From Actinomadura physcomitrii (GTDB lineage Bacteria; Actinomycetota; Actinomycetes; Streptosporangiales; Streptosporangiaceae): a stretch of DNA of 64,000 nt. Location of the stretch: the NCBI RefSeq assembly GCF_008923205.2, contig NZ_WBMS02000001.1:137893-201892 (forward strand). The letters run 5' to 3'. Shown here in pieces: positions 45,774 to 55,184 of this stretch (position 1 is the stretch's first letter; each line of letters begins with the position of its first letter). Below the pieces are notes generated by a model that made no database searches, was not told where the DNA came from, and saw nothing but the letters and a program-made list of their open reading frames with translations. The position numbers were made by a program, and so were the translations under genes.

Positions 45774-47419
45774 TCCCCCGCCTCCAGTTCGGCGAAGAGG
45801 GGGCGCGCGTCACCGGCACCTGGCGGGACGAGCGGGAGGGGCGATCCGCGCAGTTCGGCACCGGCGACGCGGGGCAGCGACAGGCGGAACTGGGAGCCGA
45901 CGCCGGGTTCTCCCCAGGCCTGGAGCCATCCGCCGTGCAGTTGCGCGTCCTCCCTGGAGATGGACAGCCCCAGCCCGGTGCCGCCGGTAGTGCGCGCGCG
46001 GGCGGGGTCCGCGCGCCAGAAGCGGTCGAAGACCATCTGTCCCTCCCCCGGTTTGAGGCCGACGCCGTGGTCCCGCACGGCGACGGCGACGGCGTCGCGG
46101 TCGGCGGCCACCGACACGACGATGTCCTCGCCCTCGCCGTGCTCGACGGCGTTGACGACGAGGTTGCGCAGGATCCGCTCGACCCTGCGCCGGTCCACCT
46201 CGGCCATGCAGGGCTCCCCCGGGAGCTGCAGGACGACCTTGCTGCCCTTGCGCTCCGCGAGGCCCTGGATGTCGCCGACTACGCGCAGCACCAGATCGCG
46301 CATGTCGAGCGATTCGGCGTCGAGCGTGGCGGCGCCGGCGTCGTGGCGGCTGATCTCCAGCAGGTCGGCCAGCAGCGACTCGAACCGTTCGAGCTGGCTC
46401 TGCAGGAGCTCCGCGGACCGCCCGACGGCGGGGTCGTCGAAGGTGTCGCGGTTCTCGTAGAGCATGTCGGCCGCGATCCTGATGGTCGTCAGGGGCGTGC
46501 GGAGCTCGTGGGAGACGTCGGAGACGAACTGGCGCTGCAGCTGCGACAGGTCCTCCAGCTCGCCGATCTTCTCCTGGAGGTTGGCGGCCATGTCGTTGAA
46601 GGAGCGGGCCAGGCGCGCCAGGTCGTCCTCCCCGCGCACGCGCATGCGCTCTTCGAGCCGTCCCGCGGCGAGCCTCTGCGCTCCTTGCGCGGCCAGCCGC
46701 ACCGGTATGACGACCTGGCGTGTCACCAGGGAGGCGATGGCGGCCAGGAGCAGGACCAGGACGACGCCCACGCCGACCATGGAGCGGCTCACGTTGGTGA
46801 GGGTCCTCTGCTCCTGGTCCAGAGGGAACAGGTAGTACAGCTCGAACTGGCCGGACTTGCCGCCCACGATGAGGCCGCGTTCGGACGGGTGGCCTCCGAC
46901 ATAGGTGAGCTTGCCGTAGGTGTAGGCGCGCGCCCCTCCGGGGGCGTGCTTCATCTCGTCCCTGAGGCGCTTGGGGACGCTCTCCTTACGGAGCTCATTG
47001 GTGGCGTATCCGTCGAAGTACTCGGCGGTGGTGTCCCGGATGTACACCTCGTACAGGCCGGACGGGCCGCTGCGCGCCTTCAGGCGGTTCACCACGGCGT
47101 TGAGGCGGCTGCCGTCCTCCGACGCCGGAGACGGGCTGGTCCCCAGGTCCCGCTGTACCTGCGCCAAGCCCTCGTCCAACTGGAGACGGGCCGCCTTGAC
47201 CTTCCCGTCCATGAGCGCGGTCGACACCTGCTGCATCAGGAACACGCCCAGGATGGCCACCACGATCGCCGAGATGAAGAGCGTGGAGGTGACCACCCGT
47301 ACCTGGATGGAGCGGCGCCAGCGCATGTAGGCGCGGCTGGCCGTGCCGCGCAGGACGCGCCGGAGCGTCGCCAGCCCGTACCGGACGAGCCGCTTCACCC
47401 TGGACATGTCGGCCTTCAC
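45770..47419 (-). CDS. mtrB: Sensor histidine kinase MtrB
   Basis: 549 residues: transmembrane helix near 40-62, an extracytoplasmic domain (about 63-200), a second helix (about 202-225), HAMP domain (LAAGRLEERMRVRGEDDLARLARSFNDMAANL), dimerisation His in FVSDVSHELRTPL, and a HATPase with DHGVGLKPGEGQMVFDRFWR and GTGLGLSIS. It controls MtrA in response to cell-wall and division status. GTG start at 47419, 75 bp after mtrA. All catalytic motifs are present. Confidence 0.96.
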   Translation of the reverse strand: MKADMSRVKRLVRYGLATLRRVLRGTASRAYMRWRRSIQVRVVTSTLFISAIVVAILGVFLMQQVSTALMDGKVKAARLQLDEGLAQVQRDLGTSPSPASEDGSRLNAVVNRLKARSGPSGLYEVYIRDTTAEYFDGYATNELRKESVPKRLRDEMKHAPGGARAYTYGKLTYVGGHPSERGLIVGGKSGQFELYYLFPLDQEQRTLTNVSRSMVGVGVVLVLLLAAIASLVTRQVVIPVRLAAQGAQRLAAGRLEERMRVRGEDDLARLARSFNDMAANLQEKIGELEDLSQLQRQFVSDVSHELRTPLTTIRIAADMLYENRDTFDDPAVGRSAELLQSQLERFESLLADLLEISRHDAGAATLDAESLDMRDLVLRVVGDIQGLAERKGSKVVLQLPGEPCMAEVDRRRVERILRNLVVNAVEHGEGEDIVVSVAADRDAVAVAVRDHGVGLKPGEGQMVFDRFWRADPARARTTGGTGLGLSISREDAQLHGGWLQAWGEPGVGSQFRLSLPRVAGAELRGSPLPLVPPGAGDARPLFAELEAGD

Positions 47420-47494
47420 GAGGGGTCCCGGCGGGGCGGTGTCGCGGTCATGGGCGTGCCGTTCCGGCTGTCACGAGGGGTGCTGTACCGGGGG

Positions 47495-48187
47495 TCAGGC
47501 CGGCCCGGCCTTGTAGCCGACGCCGCGCACGGTGACGACGATCTCGGGCCGCTCGGGGTCCTTCTCGATCTTGGCGCGGAGCCGCTGGACGTGGACGTTC
47601 ACCAGGCGGGTGTCGGCGGCGTGCCGGTACCCCCAGACCTGCTCCAGCAGGACCTCGCGGGTGAACACCTGGCGGGGCTTGCGGGCCAGGGCCACGAGCA
47701 GGTCGAACTCCAGCGGGGTCAGCGGGATGTGCCGGTCGGCGCGCTTCACCGAGTGCCCGGCGACGTCGATGGTGATGTCGCCGATCTGCAGGGTCTCGGG
47801 GGCGGGCTCGTCGGTGCGGCGCAGGCGCGCGCGCACACGGGCGACCAGTTCCTTGGGCTTGAACGGCTTGACGATGTAGTCGTCGGCGCCCGATTCGAGG
47901 CCGAGGACGACGTCGACGGTGTCGCTCTTGGCGGTCAGCATGACGATCGGCACGCCGGACTCGGCGCGGATCTGCCGGCAGACGTCGATGCCGTCGGCGC
48001 CCGGCAGCATCAGATCCAGCAGCACCAGGTCGGGCCGGGTCTCCCGGAACGCCTCGAGCGCCTTGTCGCCGTCGTGCACGAACGACGGCTCGAAGCCCTC
48101 GCCCCTCAGCACGATGCCGAGCATCTCGGCGAGCGCGAGGTCGTCGTCGACGACCAGTACACGTCCTCTCATGGCCCTCATCGTCAC
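47495..48187 (-). CDS. mtrA: OmpR-family response regulator MtrA
   Basis: 230 residues: a receiver domain (VLVVDDDLALAEML, phospho-Asp in VLLDLMLPG, KPFKPKEL) and an OmpR winged helix (LTPLEFDLLVALARKPRQVFTREVLLEQVWGYRHAADTRLVNVHVQRLRAKIE), the highly conserved MtrA recognition region. It regulates cell-wall, division and developmental genes. The start could be GTG 48187 or ATG two codons later; neither has a clear ribosome site. A 431-bp region upstream carries a helical-phase direct repeat. Confidence 0.97.
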   Translation of the reverse strand: MTMRAMRGRVLVVDDDLALAEMLGIVLRGEGFEPSFVHDGDKALEAFRETRPDLVLLDLMLPGADGIDVCRQIRAESGVPIVMLTAKSDTVDVVLGLESGADDYIVKPFKPKELVARVRARLRRTDEPAPETLQIGDITIDVAGHSVKRADRHIPLTPLEFDLLVALARKPRQVFTREVLLEQVWGYRHAADTRLVNVHVQRLRAKIEKDPERPEIVVTVRGVGYKAGPA

Positions 48188-48618
48188 AAAGTCGGGGTTC
48201 GGTGGAGTGGGGTGAGACGCTCCGGCCCCACCTCGCCAGGGAGAGATATGCCTTGGCGTGCAAGGTTACCTGCGTTTGCCTCGTACATGACTCCTCCAGG
48301 CGTCCGGTGGCCGCCCCCTTGACGCGCGCCAGGGCGCGGCATGGCGGGAGGCCCGCCTTATGCGCGCCTTATGCGTCACCCCATACAAGGGCGGGATTGT
48401 AAACGGGACTCCCGATGCACATGCCAGGTTGTCCGGGATCGGAAGCTTTCGTCCCTGTGCGCGCCCGTCAAGGCGCAGATCGTCATCGATCGGGCCCGTG
48501 TCGGCATATGCGGCGGCTCGCCCGTGACAGGATGACCTGACCGGCGGCCCGGGGCCCCCATGGCCCTCCACGCTGGGACACCCCGAACACCCCCCGCCGA
48601 AGACCGCAGGGAGCCGAC
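48188..48618. other. Divergent region between mtrA and the MoxR-operon, 431 bp
   Basis: No credible gene. It contains the direct repeat GCCTTATGCG at 48355-48364 and 48366-48375 and a GGTTACC-containing segment at 48264-48270 resembling MtrA-bound sequences. The promoters for both directions should lie here. Confidence 0.5.
48355..48375. promoter_or_regulatory. 11-bp-phased direct repeat upstream of mtrA
   Basis: GCCTTATGCG-C-GCCTTATGCG: two identical 10-bp units one helical turn apart, the geometry used by OmpR-family response regulators. 168-188 bp upstream of mtrA and about 245 bp upstream of the divergent operon. Confidence 0.45.
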
Positions 48619-49737
48619 ATGCCGGGACCGGACGGCTGGGACGACGACGCGGACGCCGACGTCCCGTTCCGCCCCATGTCCATCTCGGAGATGCTGGACG
48701 GGGCGATCGCCGGCATCCGGCGCCGCCCGCGCACCGCCCTCGGCACCGCGCTGGCGTTCAGCGCGGTGATCCAGGTGGCGAGTTCCGTCGCCGCGTACTT
48801 CTTCATCGGCGACGAGGCCCGCGACGAGGTCACGCCGGGGTTGCTGCTGCGGTCGTTCGGGGCGCAGATGACCCTCGCCGTCATGGGGCTGGTGCTGTCG
48901 GCCTACGGGATCCTGGTCCTGTCCGGGCTGCTCTCGCCGATCCTGGGACGAGAGCTGGTGGGCCTTCCGATCGCGCCCCGGCAGGCGTGGCGCGACACCC
49001 GGCCCCGGCTGGGACGACTCGCCGCCACGGCGGCGGTGGTGCTGGTGGTGCCGCTCGCCGCGGTGACGGTGCCGATCGTCCCGTTCATCCTCCTGGTGGC
49101 GTCCGGTGCGCACCCGGCTCTGGGGGCGGTGGCGGCGATCGTCGGATTTCCCGTCGGCATAGGGCTGATGGTGTGGTCGTACATCCTGCTGGTCCTGGCC
49201 GTACCGGCCGTGGTGCTGGAGCGTACGAGCGTCGTGGGCGCGCTGAGACGGGCCCGGGTGCTGTCCAAGGGCAGGTGGTTCCGCACCTGCGGGACGCTGC
49301 TGCTGGCGATCCTCATCACGGTGTTCATGGGCTTCTTCGCCTTGCGCATCCCGTTCCTGGTCATCCAGCTGATCTTCTTCGGGATCGGCTCGGACGGCGG
49401 CTCGACCCTGGGCGCGCTCGCTGTCGACACGGCGGGCCGGATCGTCAGCTGGGCCGTGGTGCTGCCGTTCGACGCCGGTGTCATCGCGTTGCTCTACATG
49501 GACCGCCGTATGCGCCGTGAGGGGCTCGACCTCGACCTGCGTTTGCGCGGGCGGTCCGCCGCCGCTGTGGCGGCCGCAGCCGCCAGTGAAGGCGGCAGTG
49601 GCGAAAGCGGCCGAGGTGACGTGAGCGGCGGCGCGGACGACGGCGACCGGGACGGCGAGGGCTTCATCGACCTGTGGCGGCCCCGCCCCGCAGCCGCCTG
49701 GCATGGAACCGGATCGGAAGCGGGGGCGCGCCGGTGA
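48619..49737 (+). CDS. Multi-pass membrane protein, first gene of the MoxR operon
   Basis: 372 residues with about six transmembrane helices in an arrangement like the glycerophosphodiester-phosphodiesterase membrane domain (FRPMSISEMLDGAIAGIRRRPRTALG near the start, ALRRARVLSKGRWFRTCGTLLLA in the middle). A hydrophilic Gly/Asp-rich C-terminal tail follows. No enzymatic motif; family members sit at the head of moxR/DUF58 operons. The ATG at 48619 has GGAG six bases upstream. Its stop overlaps the next gene by one base. Confidence 0.85.
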   Translation: MPGPDGWDDDADADVPFRPMSISEMLDGAIAGIRRRPRTALGTALAFSAVIQVASSVAAYFFIGDEARDEVTPGLLLRSFGAQMTLAVMGLVLSAYGILVLSGLLSPILGRELVGLPIAPRQAWRDTRPRLGRLAATAAVVLVVPLAAVTVPIVPFILLVASGAHPALGAVAAIVGFPVGIGLMVWSYILLVLAVPAVVLERTSVVGALRRARVLSKGRWFRTCGTLLLAILITVFMGFFALRIPFLVIQLIFFGIGSDGGSTLGALAVDTAGRIVSWAVVLPFDAGVIALLYMDRRMRREGLDLDLRLRGRSAAAVAAAAASEGGSGESGRGDVSGGADDGDRDGEGFIDLWRPRPAAAWHGTGSEAGARR

Positions 49738-50420
49738 TGCTCGACCCGATCGGCCGCGACGAGGCCCGCGACATGGCGCGCCGCGAGCTGGACAAGCAGA
49801 TCTACCAGCGGGACAAGCCGTCCTGGCTGGAGCGCATGTGGGACCGCTTCTCCGAATGGCTCCAGAAGCTGTTCAGCCACGCCTCCCATCCGAACGCGCA
49901 CGGCAGCGGCGGCGGATGGGTGTCCATAGCCGTCATCGTGGTCATCGCACTGGTGGTGGTCGGCCTGGTCGTGTGGCTCATGTGGGACCGCCGCAATCCG
50001 CGTTCCAGGAAGGACCCGCTGCTGGAGGACAAGCCGTCGACCGCCCTCGACCACCGGGAGGCCGCGGAACGGCTCGCCGCCCAGGGGCAGTGGGCCGAGG
50101 CCATCCGGGAGCGGCTCCGCGCCATCGCCCGCGACCTGGAGGAGCGCGCCGTGCTCGCGCCGCGCCCCGGGCGCACGGCGGACGAGCTGGCGGCGGAGGC
50201 GGGCGAGGCGGTGCCCGAGCTGGCGGACGCGCTGCGCGCCGGCGTGCGGGTCTTCGACGACGTCTGGTACGGCGACCGGCCCGGTACGGCCGAGAGGTAC
50301 GCGCAGGTCAAGGACCTGGACGAGCGGCTGCGCGCGGCGCGTCCGAAGCCGCTGGAGCCCGACGGCCTCACGCCGGCGGGCGTCGGCGCCGACGATCCGG
50401 ACGGAGGCCCGCGATGGTGA
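49737..50420 (+). CDS. DUF4129-domain membrane protein
   Basis: 227 residues: amphipathic N-terminus (DMARRELDKQIYQRDKPSWLERMWDRFSEWLQKLF), one transmembrane helix (about 63-84), then a DUF4129 domain (AAERLAAQGQWAEAIRERLRAIARDLEERAVL, GRTADELAAEAGEA, FDDVWYGDRPGTAE). DUF4129 proteins accompany MoxR/DUF58 and transglutaminase-like genes. ATG overlaps the preceding stop (TGATG); a GTG one codon earlier is also possible. Confidence 0.9.
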   Translation: MLDPIGRDEARDMARRELDKQIYQRDKPSWLERMWDRFSEWLQKLFSHASHPNAHGSGGGWVSIAVIVVIALVVVGLVVWLMWDRRNPRSRKDPLLEDKPSTALDHREAAERLAAQGQWAEAIRERLRAIARDLEERAVLAPRPGRTADELAAEAGEAVPELADALRAGVRVFDDVWYGDRPGTAERYAQVKDLDERLRAARPKPLEPDGLTPAGVGADDPDGGPRW

Positions 50421-51649
50421 CCCGGTCGCCGGCGCGCGCGCAGGAGGCGGGCAGCGGCACCAACGGCGGCGGAACCGGCGGCGGCGCGGGCGGCGAAGCG
50501 TCCGCCCGGCAGGTCGCCGGACGCCGCTGGCGGTCCGCGCGCGGCGTGGTGGCGGCGCTGCTGGCGATGGCGGTGATCGCGGTCATCCTGGCGGCGCTGC
50601 GCCCGTCCGGCTCTCCCGAGCGGCTCGATCCGACGTCCCCGAAGAGGGACGGCTCGCGCGCGCTCGCGGAGATCCTCAAGCAGCACGGGACGCCCGTGAC
50701 GGTGGCGAGGCACGCCGATCAGGCCGTAGAGGCGTCCGGTCCCGGCACCGTCATGGTGGTGACGCGCAGCGAGCGGCTCACCCAGGACGACATCGACCGG
50801 CTGCGGGGCGCCCAGGGGGCCCTGCTTCTCGTCGAGCCGACGGCGTTCGTGCTGGAGGCCCTCGCGCCCGGCCTGGAGATCGAGGGCACCAGCTTCGCCG
50901 ACGCGTCCGACCCCGAGTGCTCCCTGCAGGCCGCCACGCTCGCCGGCGCGGTGACGTTCGGCCAGTCGCAGACCTACGACGTGTCAGGCAACGCCGTCGC
51001 CTGCTACGCGGTGGACCAGGAGGCCCGCCTCGTGCAGGTGCAGGACGGTCCCAGGACCGTCACCGTGCTGGGCTCCAGTGCGCCGCTCACCAACCAGCAC
51101 CTCGCGGAGGAGGGCGACGCGGCGCTGCTGATGAACCTCGCGGGGGCGCGCCAGTCCGTGGTGTGGCTGGCCCCGGACCTGCCCACCGAGGGCGCCGGCG
51201 CGGGGCAGGAGTCGCTGACCGACCTGCTCCCGTTCGGCGTCAAGCTGTTCTTCCTGGAGCTGGTCGTCGCGGTCGTCCTGGTGGCGCTGTGGCGGGGGCG
51301 GCGGCTCGGCCCCGTGGTGGCCGAGGCGCTGCCCGTGGTCGTCCGCTCCGCGGAGACGGTCGAGGGGCGCGCGCGCCTGTACCGGGCGAGCCGCGCCCGG
51401 GACCGGGCCGCGGACGCGCTGCGCTCGGGCGCGCGCGAGCGCCTCGTCCCGCTTCTCGGGCTGCCGCGCACCAGCGCGCAGGACCCCGCGGCCGCGCGGG
51501 AGATCGTCGCGGCCGTGGCCCGCCGGACCGCCCGCGACGAGGCGTACGTCGGCGCGGCCCTGTACGGTCCCGAACCCGTGGACGACGCCGGGCTGATCGC
51601 CCTCACCTCCGTCCTCGACGACCTGGAAAGGCAGGTACGCCAGTCGTGA
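50414..51649 (+). CDS. DUF4350-domain protein
   Basis: 411 residues: Gly/Ala-rich N-terminus, transmembrane helix (about 44-64), a DUF4350 domain resembling a GATase-like fold (SRALAEILKQHGTPVTVARH, VMVVTRSERLTQDDIDRL, LLLVEPT), a second helix near 278-294, and a cytoplasmic helical tail (YRASRARDRAADALRSGARERL). Part of the MoxR operon; function unknown. ATG has GGAGG six bases upstream and overlaps the DUF4129 gene by seven bases. Confidence 0.88.
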   Translation: MVTRSPARAQEAGSGTNGGGTGGGAGGEASARQVAGRRWRSARGVVAALLAMAVIAVILAALRPSGSPERLDPTSPKRDGSRALAEILKQHGTPVTVARHADQAVEASGPGTVMVVTRSERLTQDDIDRLRGAQGALLLVEPTAFVLEALAPGLEIEGTSFADASDPECSLQAATLAGAVTFGQSQTYDVSGNAVACYAVDQEARLVQVQDGPRTVTVLGSSAPLTNQHLAEEGDAALLMNLAGARQSVVWLAPDLPTEGAGAGQESLTDLLPFGVKLFFLELVVAVVLVALWRGRRLGPVVAEALPVVVRSAETVEGRARLYRASRARDRAADALRSGARERLVPLLGLPRTSAQDPAAAREIVAAVARRTARDEAYVGAALYGPEPVDDAGLIALTSVLDDLERQVRQS

Positions 51650-52704
51650 ACCACCCTGTTGACCTCGGGAAGGACGACGCGCCAGGGCCGGTGCCCGGCG
51701 ACGCGCCGGCCGGCACCCCGCCGGGCGCCGTGGGCATGTCCGAGGAGGTCCGGCGGCAGGCCGAGACCGCCCGCGCGGCGCTCGCGGCCCTGCGCGGCGA
51801 GGTGGCCAAGACGGTCGTGGGCCAGGACTCGGTGGTGACCGGGCTGGTCATCGCGCTGCTGTGCCGCGGCCACGTGCTGCTGGAGGGCGTCCCCGGAACC
51901 GCCAAGACGCTGCTCATCAAGACGCTGTCGCGGGCCCTGGACCTGGACTTCAAGCGCGTCCAGTTCACTCCGGACCTGATGCCCGGCGACGTGACGGGGT
52001 CCCTGGTGTACGACAACCGGACCGCGGAGTTCGAGTTCCGCGAGGGCCCCGTCTTCACCAACCTGCTGCTCGCCGACGAGATCAACCGGACGCCGCCGAA
52101 GACGCAGGCGTCGCTGCTGGAGGCCATGGAGGAGCGGCAGGTCTCGGTGGAGGGGGCGGCCCGCGCCCTGCCGGACCCGTTCGTGGTCTGCGCGACGCAG
52201 AACCCGATCGAGTACGAGGGCACGTACCCGCTGCCGGAGGCGCAGCTCGACCGGTTCCTGGTGAAGCTCACCGTGCCCGTCCCCACGCGGGACGAGGAGA
52301 TCAAGATGCTGCAGCGGCACGCCACGGGGTTCGACCCCCGCGACCTGTCGGAGGTCAAGGCCGTGGCGGGCGCCGCGGAGCTCGCGGCCGGGCGCGCCGC
52401 CGTCCGGGCGGTGCACCTGGACCCGAAGGTCGCCGCGTACGTCGTGGACCTGTGCCGCGCCACGCGCCAGTCCCCGTCGCTCCAGCTGGGCGTCTCCCCG
52501 CGCGGCGCCACCGCGCTGCTGGCCACCTCGCGCGCGTGGGCGTGGCTGTCGGGCCGCGACTACGTGACGCCGGACGACGTGAAGGCCCTGGCCCGGCCGA
52601 CGCTCCGGCACCGCGTGCAGCTGCGTCCCGAGGCCGAGCTGGAGGGCGCGACCGCCGACGGGGTGCTGGAGGGCATCCTCGCCCACGTCCCCGCGCCGCG
52701 CTGA
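51646..52704 (+). CDS. MoxR-family AAA+ ATPase
   Basis: 352 residues. Walker A EGVPGTAKTLLIK near 79, Walker B LLADEINRTPPKTQASLLEAMEERQV near 140, sensor-1 CATQNPIEYEGTYPLPEAQLDRF and sensor-2 SPRGATALLATSRA. MoxR ATPases act as chaperones with VWA/DUF58 partners. The GTG start overlaps the DUF4350 stop (GTGA) and its end overlaps the DUF58 gene by one base, implying stoichiometric synthesis. Confidence 0.95.
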   Translation: MNHPVDLGKDDAPGPVPGDAPAGTPPGAVGMSEEVRRQAETARAALAALRGEVAKTVVGQDSVVTGLVIALLCRGHVLLEGVPGTAKTLLIKTLSRALDLDFKRVQFTPDLMPGDVTGSLVYDNRTAEFEFREGPVFTNLLLADEINRTPPKTQASLLEAMEERQVSVEGAARALPDPFVVCATQNPIEYEGTYPLPEAQLDRFLVKLTVPVPTRDEEIKMLQRHATGFDPRDLSEVKAVAGAAELAAGRAAVRAVHLDPKVAAYVVDLCRATRQSPSLQLGVSPRGATALLATSRAWAWLSGRDYVTPDDVKALARPTLRHRVQLRPEAELEGATADGVLEGILAHVPAPR

Positions 52705-53996
52705 TGGCGCTCACCGGACGCCTGGGGCTGCTGGCGCTGCTCGGCGCGCTCGTGCCGATCCTGCTGCCGAGCTGGTGGACGCTGCTCGCGCTGTGGGGCG
52801 TCCTGCTGCTCGGCGTCGTGGTGGACCTCGCGCTGGCCGGCAACGTGCGGGCGCTGCGGTTCCACCGGTCGGGCGACACCAACGTCCGCCTCGGTGAGAC
52901 GGCCCATGTGGCGCTCATCGTGGAGAACCTCGGCCGGCGGCGGCTCAAGGCGCGGCTGCGGGACGTGTGGCCGCCCAGCGCCGCCGCAGCGCCGCGGACG
53001 GTGCGCGTGGACGTCCCGGCCGGGGAGCGCCGCCGCGTCGACATGGCGCTGACGCCGACGAGGCGCGGTGACCGCCGCGCCGTCACGGTCGTGGTCCGGT
53101 CGGTGGGGCCGCTGGGGCTGGCCGCCCGGCAGCTGTCGCGGTCCGCGCCCTGGACGGTGCGCGCGCTGCCGGCGTTCCCGTCGCGCCGCCATCTGCCCGC
53201 GAAGCTGGCGCGGCTGCGGGAGCTGACCGGGGCGCACGTCGCGCTCATCCGCGGCCAGGGGACCGAGTTCGACTCGCTGCGCGAGTACGTCGACGGCGAC
53301 GACGTCCGCTCCATCGACTGGCGGGCCACCGCGCGGCGCGCGGACGTGGTGGTCCGGACGTGGCGTCCCGAGCGCGACCGCCGGATCTACCTGGTGCTGG
53401 ACACCGGCCGCACGTCCGCGGGCCGGGTCGGGGACATCCCGCGCCTGGACTGCTCCATGGACGCGGCGCTCCTGCTGGGCGCCCTGGCGTCCCGGGCCGG
53501 GGACCGCGTCGACATGCTCGCCTACGACCGGCGCGTCCGTGCGCGCGTCGAGGGCGCGTCCCGGACCGACCTGCTGCCGTCGATGGTGCACGCGATGGCC
53601 CCGCTGGAGCCGGAGCTGCTGGAGTTCGACGCGGCGGGGATGGTGTCGACGCTGATGGCGCGGGTCCGCCAGCGGTGCCTGGTGGTGCTGCTGACCGAGC
53701 TGAACACCGCGGCGATCGAGGAGGGGCTGCTGCCGCTGCTGCCGCGGCTCACCGCGCGGCACCTCGTCATGATCGCCGCCGTGTCGGACCCGCGGGTCGG
53801 CGAGATGGCCGGCGGGCGCGGCGACCTCGCGGCGGTGTACGACGCGGCGGCGGCGGAGCGGGCGCGGGCCGAGCGGGGCCGGCTGACCGCCGAGCTCCGC
53901 ACGCACGGGGTCGAGGTCGTGGACGCGCCGCCTCAGGACATCGCTCCGGCCCTCGCGGACGCCTACCTCGCCCTCAAGGCCGCCGGGCGGCTCTGA
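52704..53996 (+). CDS. DUF58-domain (VWA-like) membrane protein
   Basis: 430 residues: two N-terminal transmembrane helices (about 5-45), a beta-rich middle part, and the DUF58 core with GTEFDSLREYVDGDDVRSIDWRATARR, followed by a VWA-like region with the metal-site D in YLVLDTGRTS. Typical partner of MoxR. Last gene of the five-gene operon; ATG overlaps the moxR stop. Confidence 0.93.
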   Translation: MALTGRLGLLALLGALVPILLPSWWTLLALWGVLLLGVVVDLALAGNVRALRFHRSGDTNVRLGETAHVALIVENLGRRRLKARLRDVWPPSAAAAPRTVRVDVPAGERRRVDMALTPTRRGDRRAVTVVVRSVGPLGLAARQLSRSAPWTVRALPAFPSRRHLPAKLARLRELTGAHVALIRGQGTEFDSLREYVDGDDVRSIDWRATARRADVVVRTWRPERDRRIYLVLDTGRTSAGRVGDIPRLDCSMDAALLLGALASRAGDRVDMLAYDRRVRARVEGASRTDLLPSMVHAMAPLEPELLEFDAAGMVSTLMARVRQRCLVVLLTELNTAAIEEGLLPLLPRLTARHLVMIAAVSDPRVGEMAGGRGDLAAVYDAAAAERARAERGRLTAELRTHGVEVVDAPPQDIAPALADAYLALKAAGRL

Positions 53997-53998
53997 AC

Positions 53999-54050
53999 GG
54001 CTCAGCGGCCTTCTCAGCGACATCTGGACGGCCATCGGAGGCCGTGAGCC
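53999..54050. terminator. Possible bidirectional terminator
   Basis: GGCTCA-GC-GGCC (53999-54010) can pair with GGCC-G-TGAGCC (54040-54050), an imperfect stem just after the DUF58 stop and before the convergent spoIIM stop. Confidence 0.35.
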
Positions 54051-54119
54051 CCCCGGCCGGACGGACACTCGCGCCGGTTAATGGCGGTTTCACCTGGTAT
54101 GACGCGTTCAGTCGAGGGA

Positions 54120-55115
54120 TCAGCCGGCGACCGGGGCGAGGTCGGGGCGCAGCTCCGCGTCGCCCGTCTCGCCCCGCCGGGTGGCGCGCCGGCCCAGCAC
54201 GATCACGTACCCGAGGAACGCCGCCTCGGCGGCGACGCCGATCGCGATGCGCAGCCACGTGACGTGCACCCAGCCGGTGACGAAGCCCTCGATCAGCCCG
54301 GACACCAGCAGCACGCCGACGAGCCCGATCGCGATGCTGATCGCGGCGCGCCCCTCCTCGGCGAGCGCCTGCCCGCGGCGGCGGCGCCCGGGGTCCACGA
54401 CCGTCCAGCCGAGCTTCAGGCCCCCCGCGCACGCGAGGTAGACCGCGGTCAGCTCCAGCAGTCCGTGCGGCAGGATCAGGCCGAAGAACACGCCGCCCTT
54501 GCCGTAGGCGAACATCAGCCCGCCGTTGATGCCGAGGTTGACCTGGTTCATCAGCAGCACGTACACGGTCGGGATGCCGAGCAGGATGCCGAAGATGAGC
54601 GCGATCGCCGACACCCACGCGTTGTTCGTCCACACCTTGAACGCGAACGACGCCGCGGAGTGCTCGGTGTAGTAGTTCGCGAAGTCGTGCTCGACGAGGT
54701 CCCGGAGCTCGTTGGGGGTGCCGATGCTCGACTGCACGTGCGGGCTGTGCACGATCCAGATCGCCAGGGCCAGCGCCAGCAGGTTGCCGATGACCGCGTT
54801 CCCCAGCCACCACCACCGCATCCGGTAGGCGGCGGCGGGGAACGACACGGTCGCGAACCTCGTGACGTCCCGCCACATCGGCGCATGGGCGCCCGCCACG
54901 GCGGCCCGTCCGCGCGCCACCAGCGATGACAGCCGCCCCACGAGCTCGGGGTCCGGGGAGCTCGACCGGACGACCGACAGGTTCGTGGCGGTCCGCTGGT
55001 ACAGCTCGACCAGTTCGTCGGCCTCCGCGCCGGTCAGCCTGCGGCCGCGGTTCACAAGATGCTCGAGGCGCAGCCAGTCGGCGTTGTGCGCGGCCACATA
55101 GGCGTCGACGTCCAC
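54120..55115 (-). CDS. SpoIIM-family membrane protein
   Basis: 331 residues with an N-terminal helical cytosolic part (DAYVAAHNADWLRLEHLVNRGR) and about five transmembrane helices; contains the SpoIIM/YtrH-type features FAFKVWTNNAWVSAIALIFGILLGIPT and GLILPHGLLELTAVYLACAGGLKLG. In Bacillus SpoIIM helps degrade septal peptidoglycan; in actinobacteria it accompanies an RDD protein and MoxR genes. GTG start, 69 bp divergent from the RDD gene. Confidence 0.9.
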   Translation of the reverse strand: MDVDAYVAAHNADWLRLEHLVNRGRRLTGAEADELVELYQRTATNLSVVRSSSPDPELVGRLSSLVARGRAAVAGAHAPMWRDVTRFATVSFPAAAYRMRWWWLGNAVIGNLLALALAIWIVHSPHVQSSIGTPNELRDLVEHDFANYYTEHSAASFAFKVWTNNAWVSAIALIFGILLGIPTVYVLLMNQVNLGINGGLMFAYGKGGVFFGLILPHGLLELTAVYLACAGGLKLGWTVVDPGRRRRGQALAEEGRAAISIAIGLVGVLLVSGLIEGFVTGWVHVTWLRIAIGVAAEAAFLGYVIVLGRRATRRGETGDAELRPDLAPVAG

Positions 55116-55184
55116 CCGGGGAGACTAACGCCTCGGCCGGCTAAGGCGGCAAAATGGACCGCCCCGGCATTGGAGGATCAGGAC

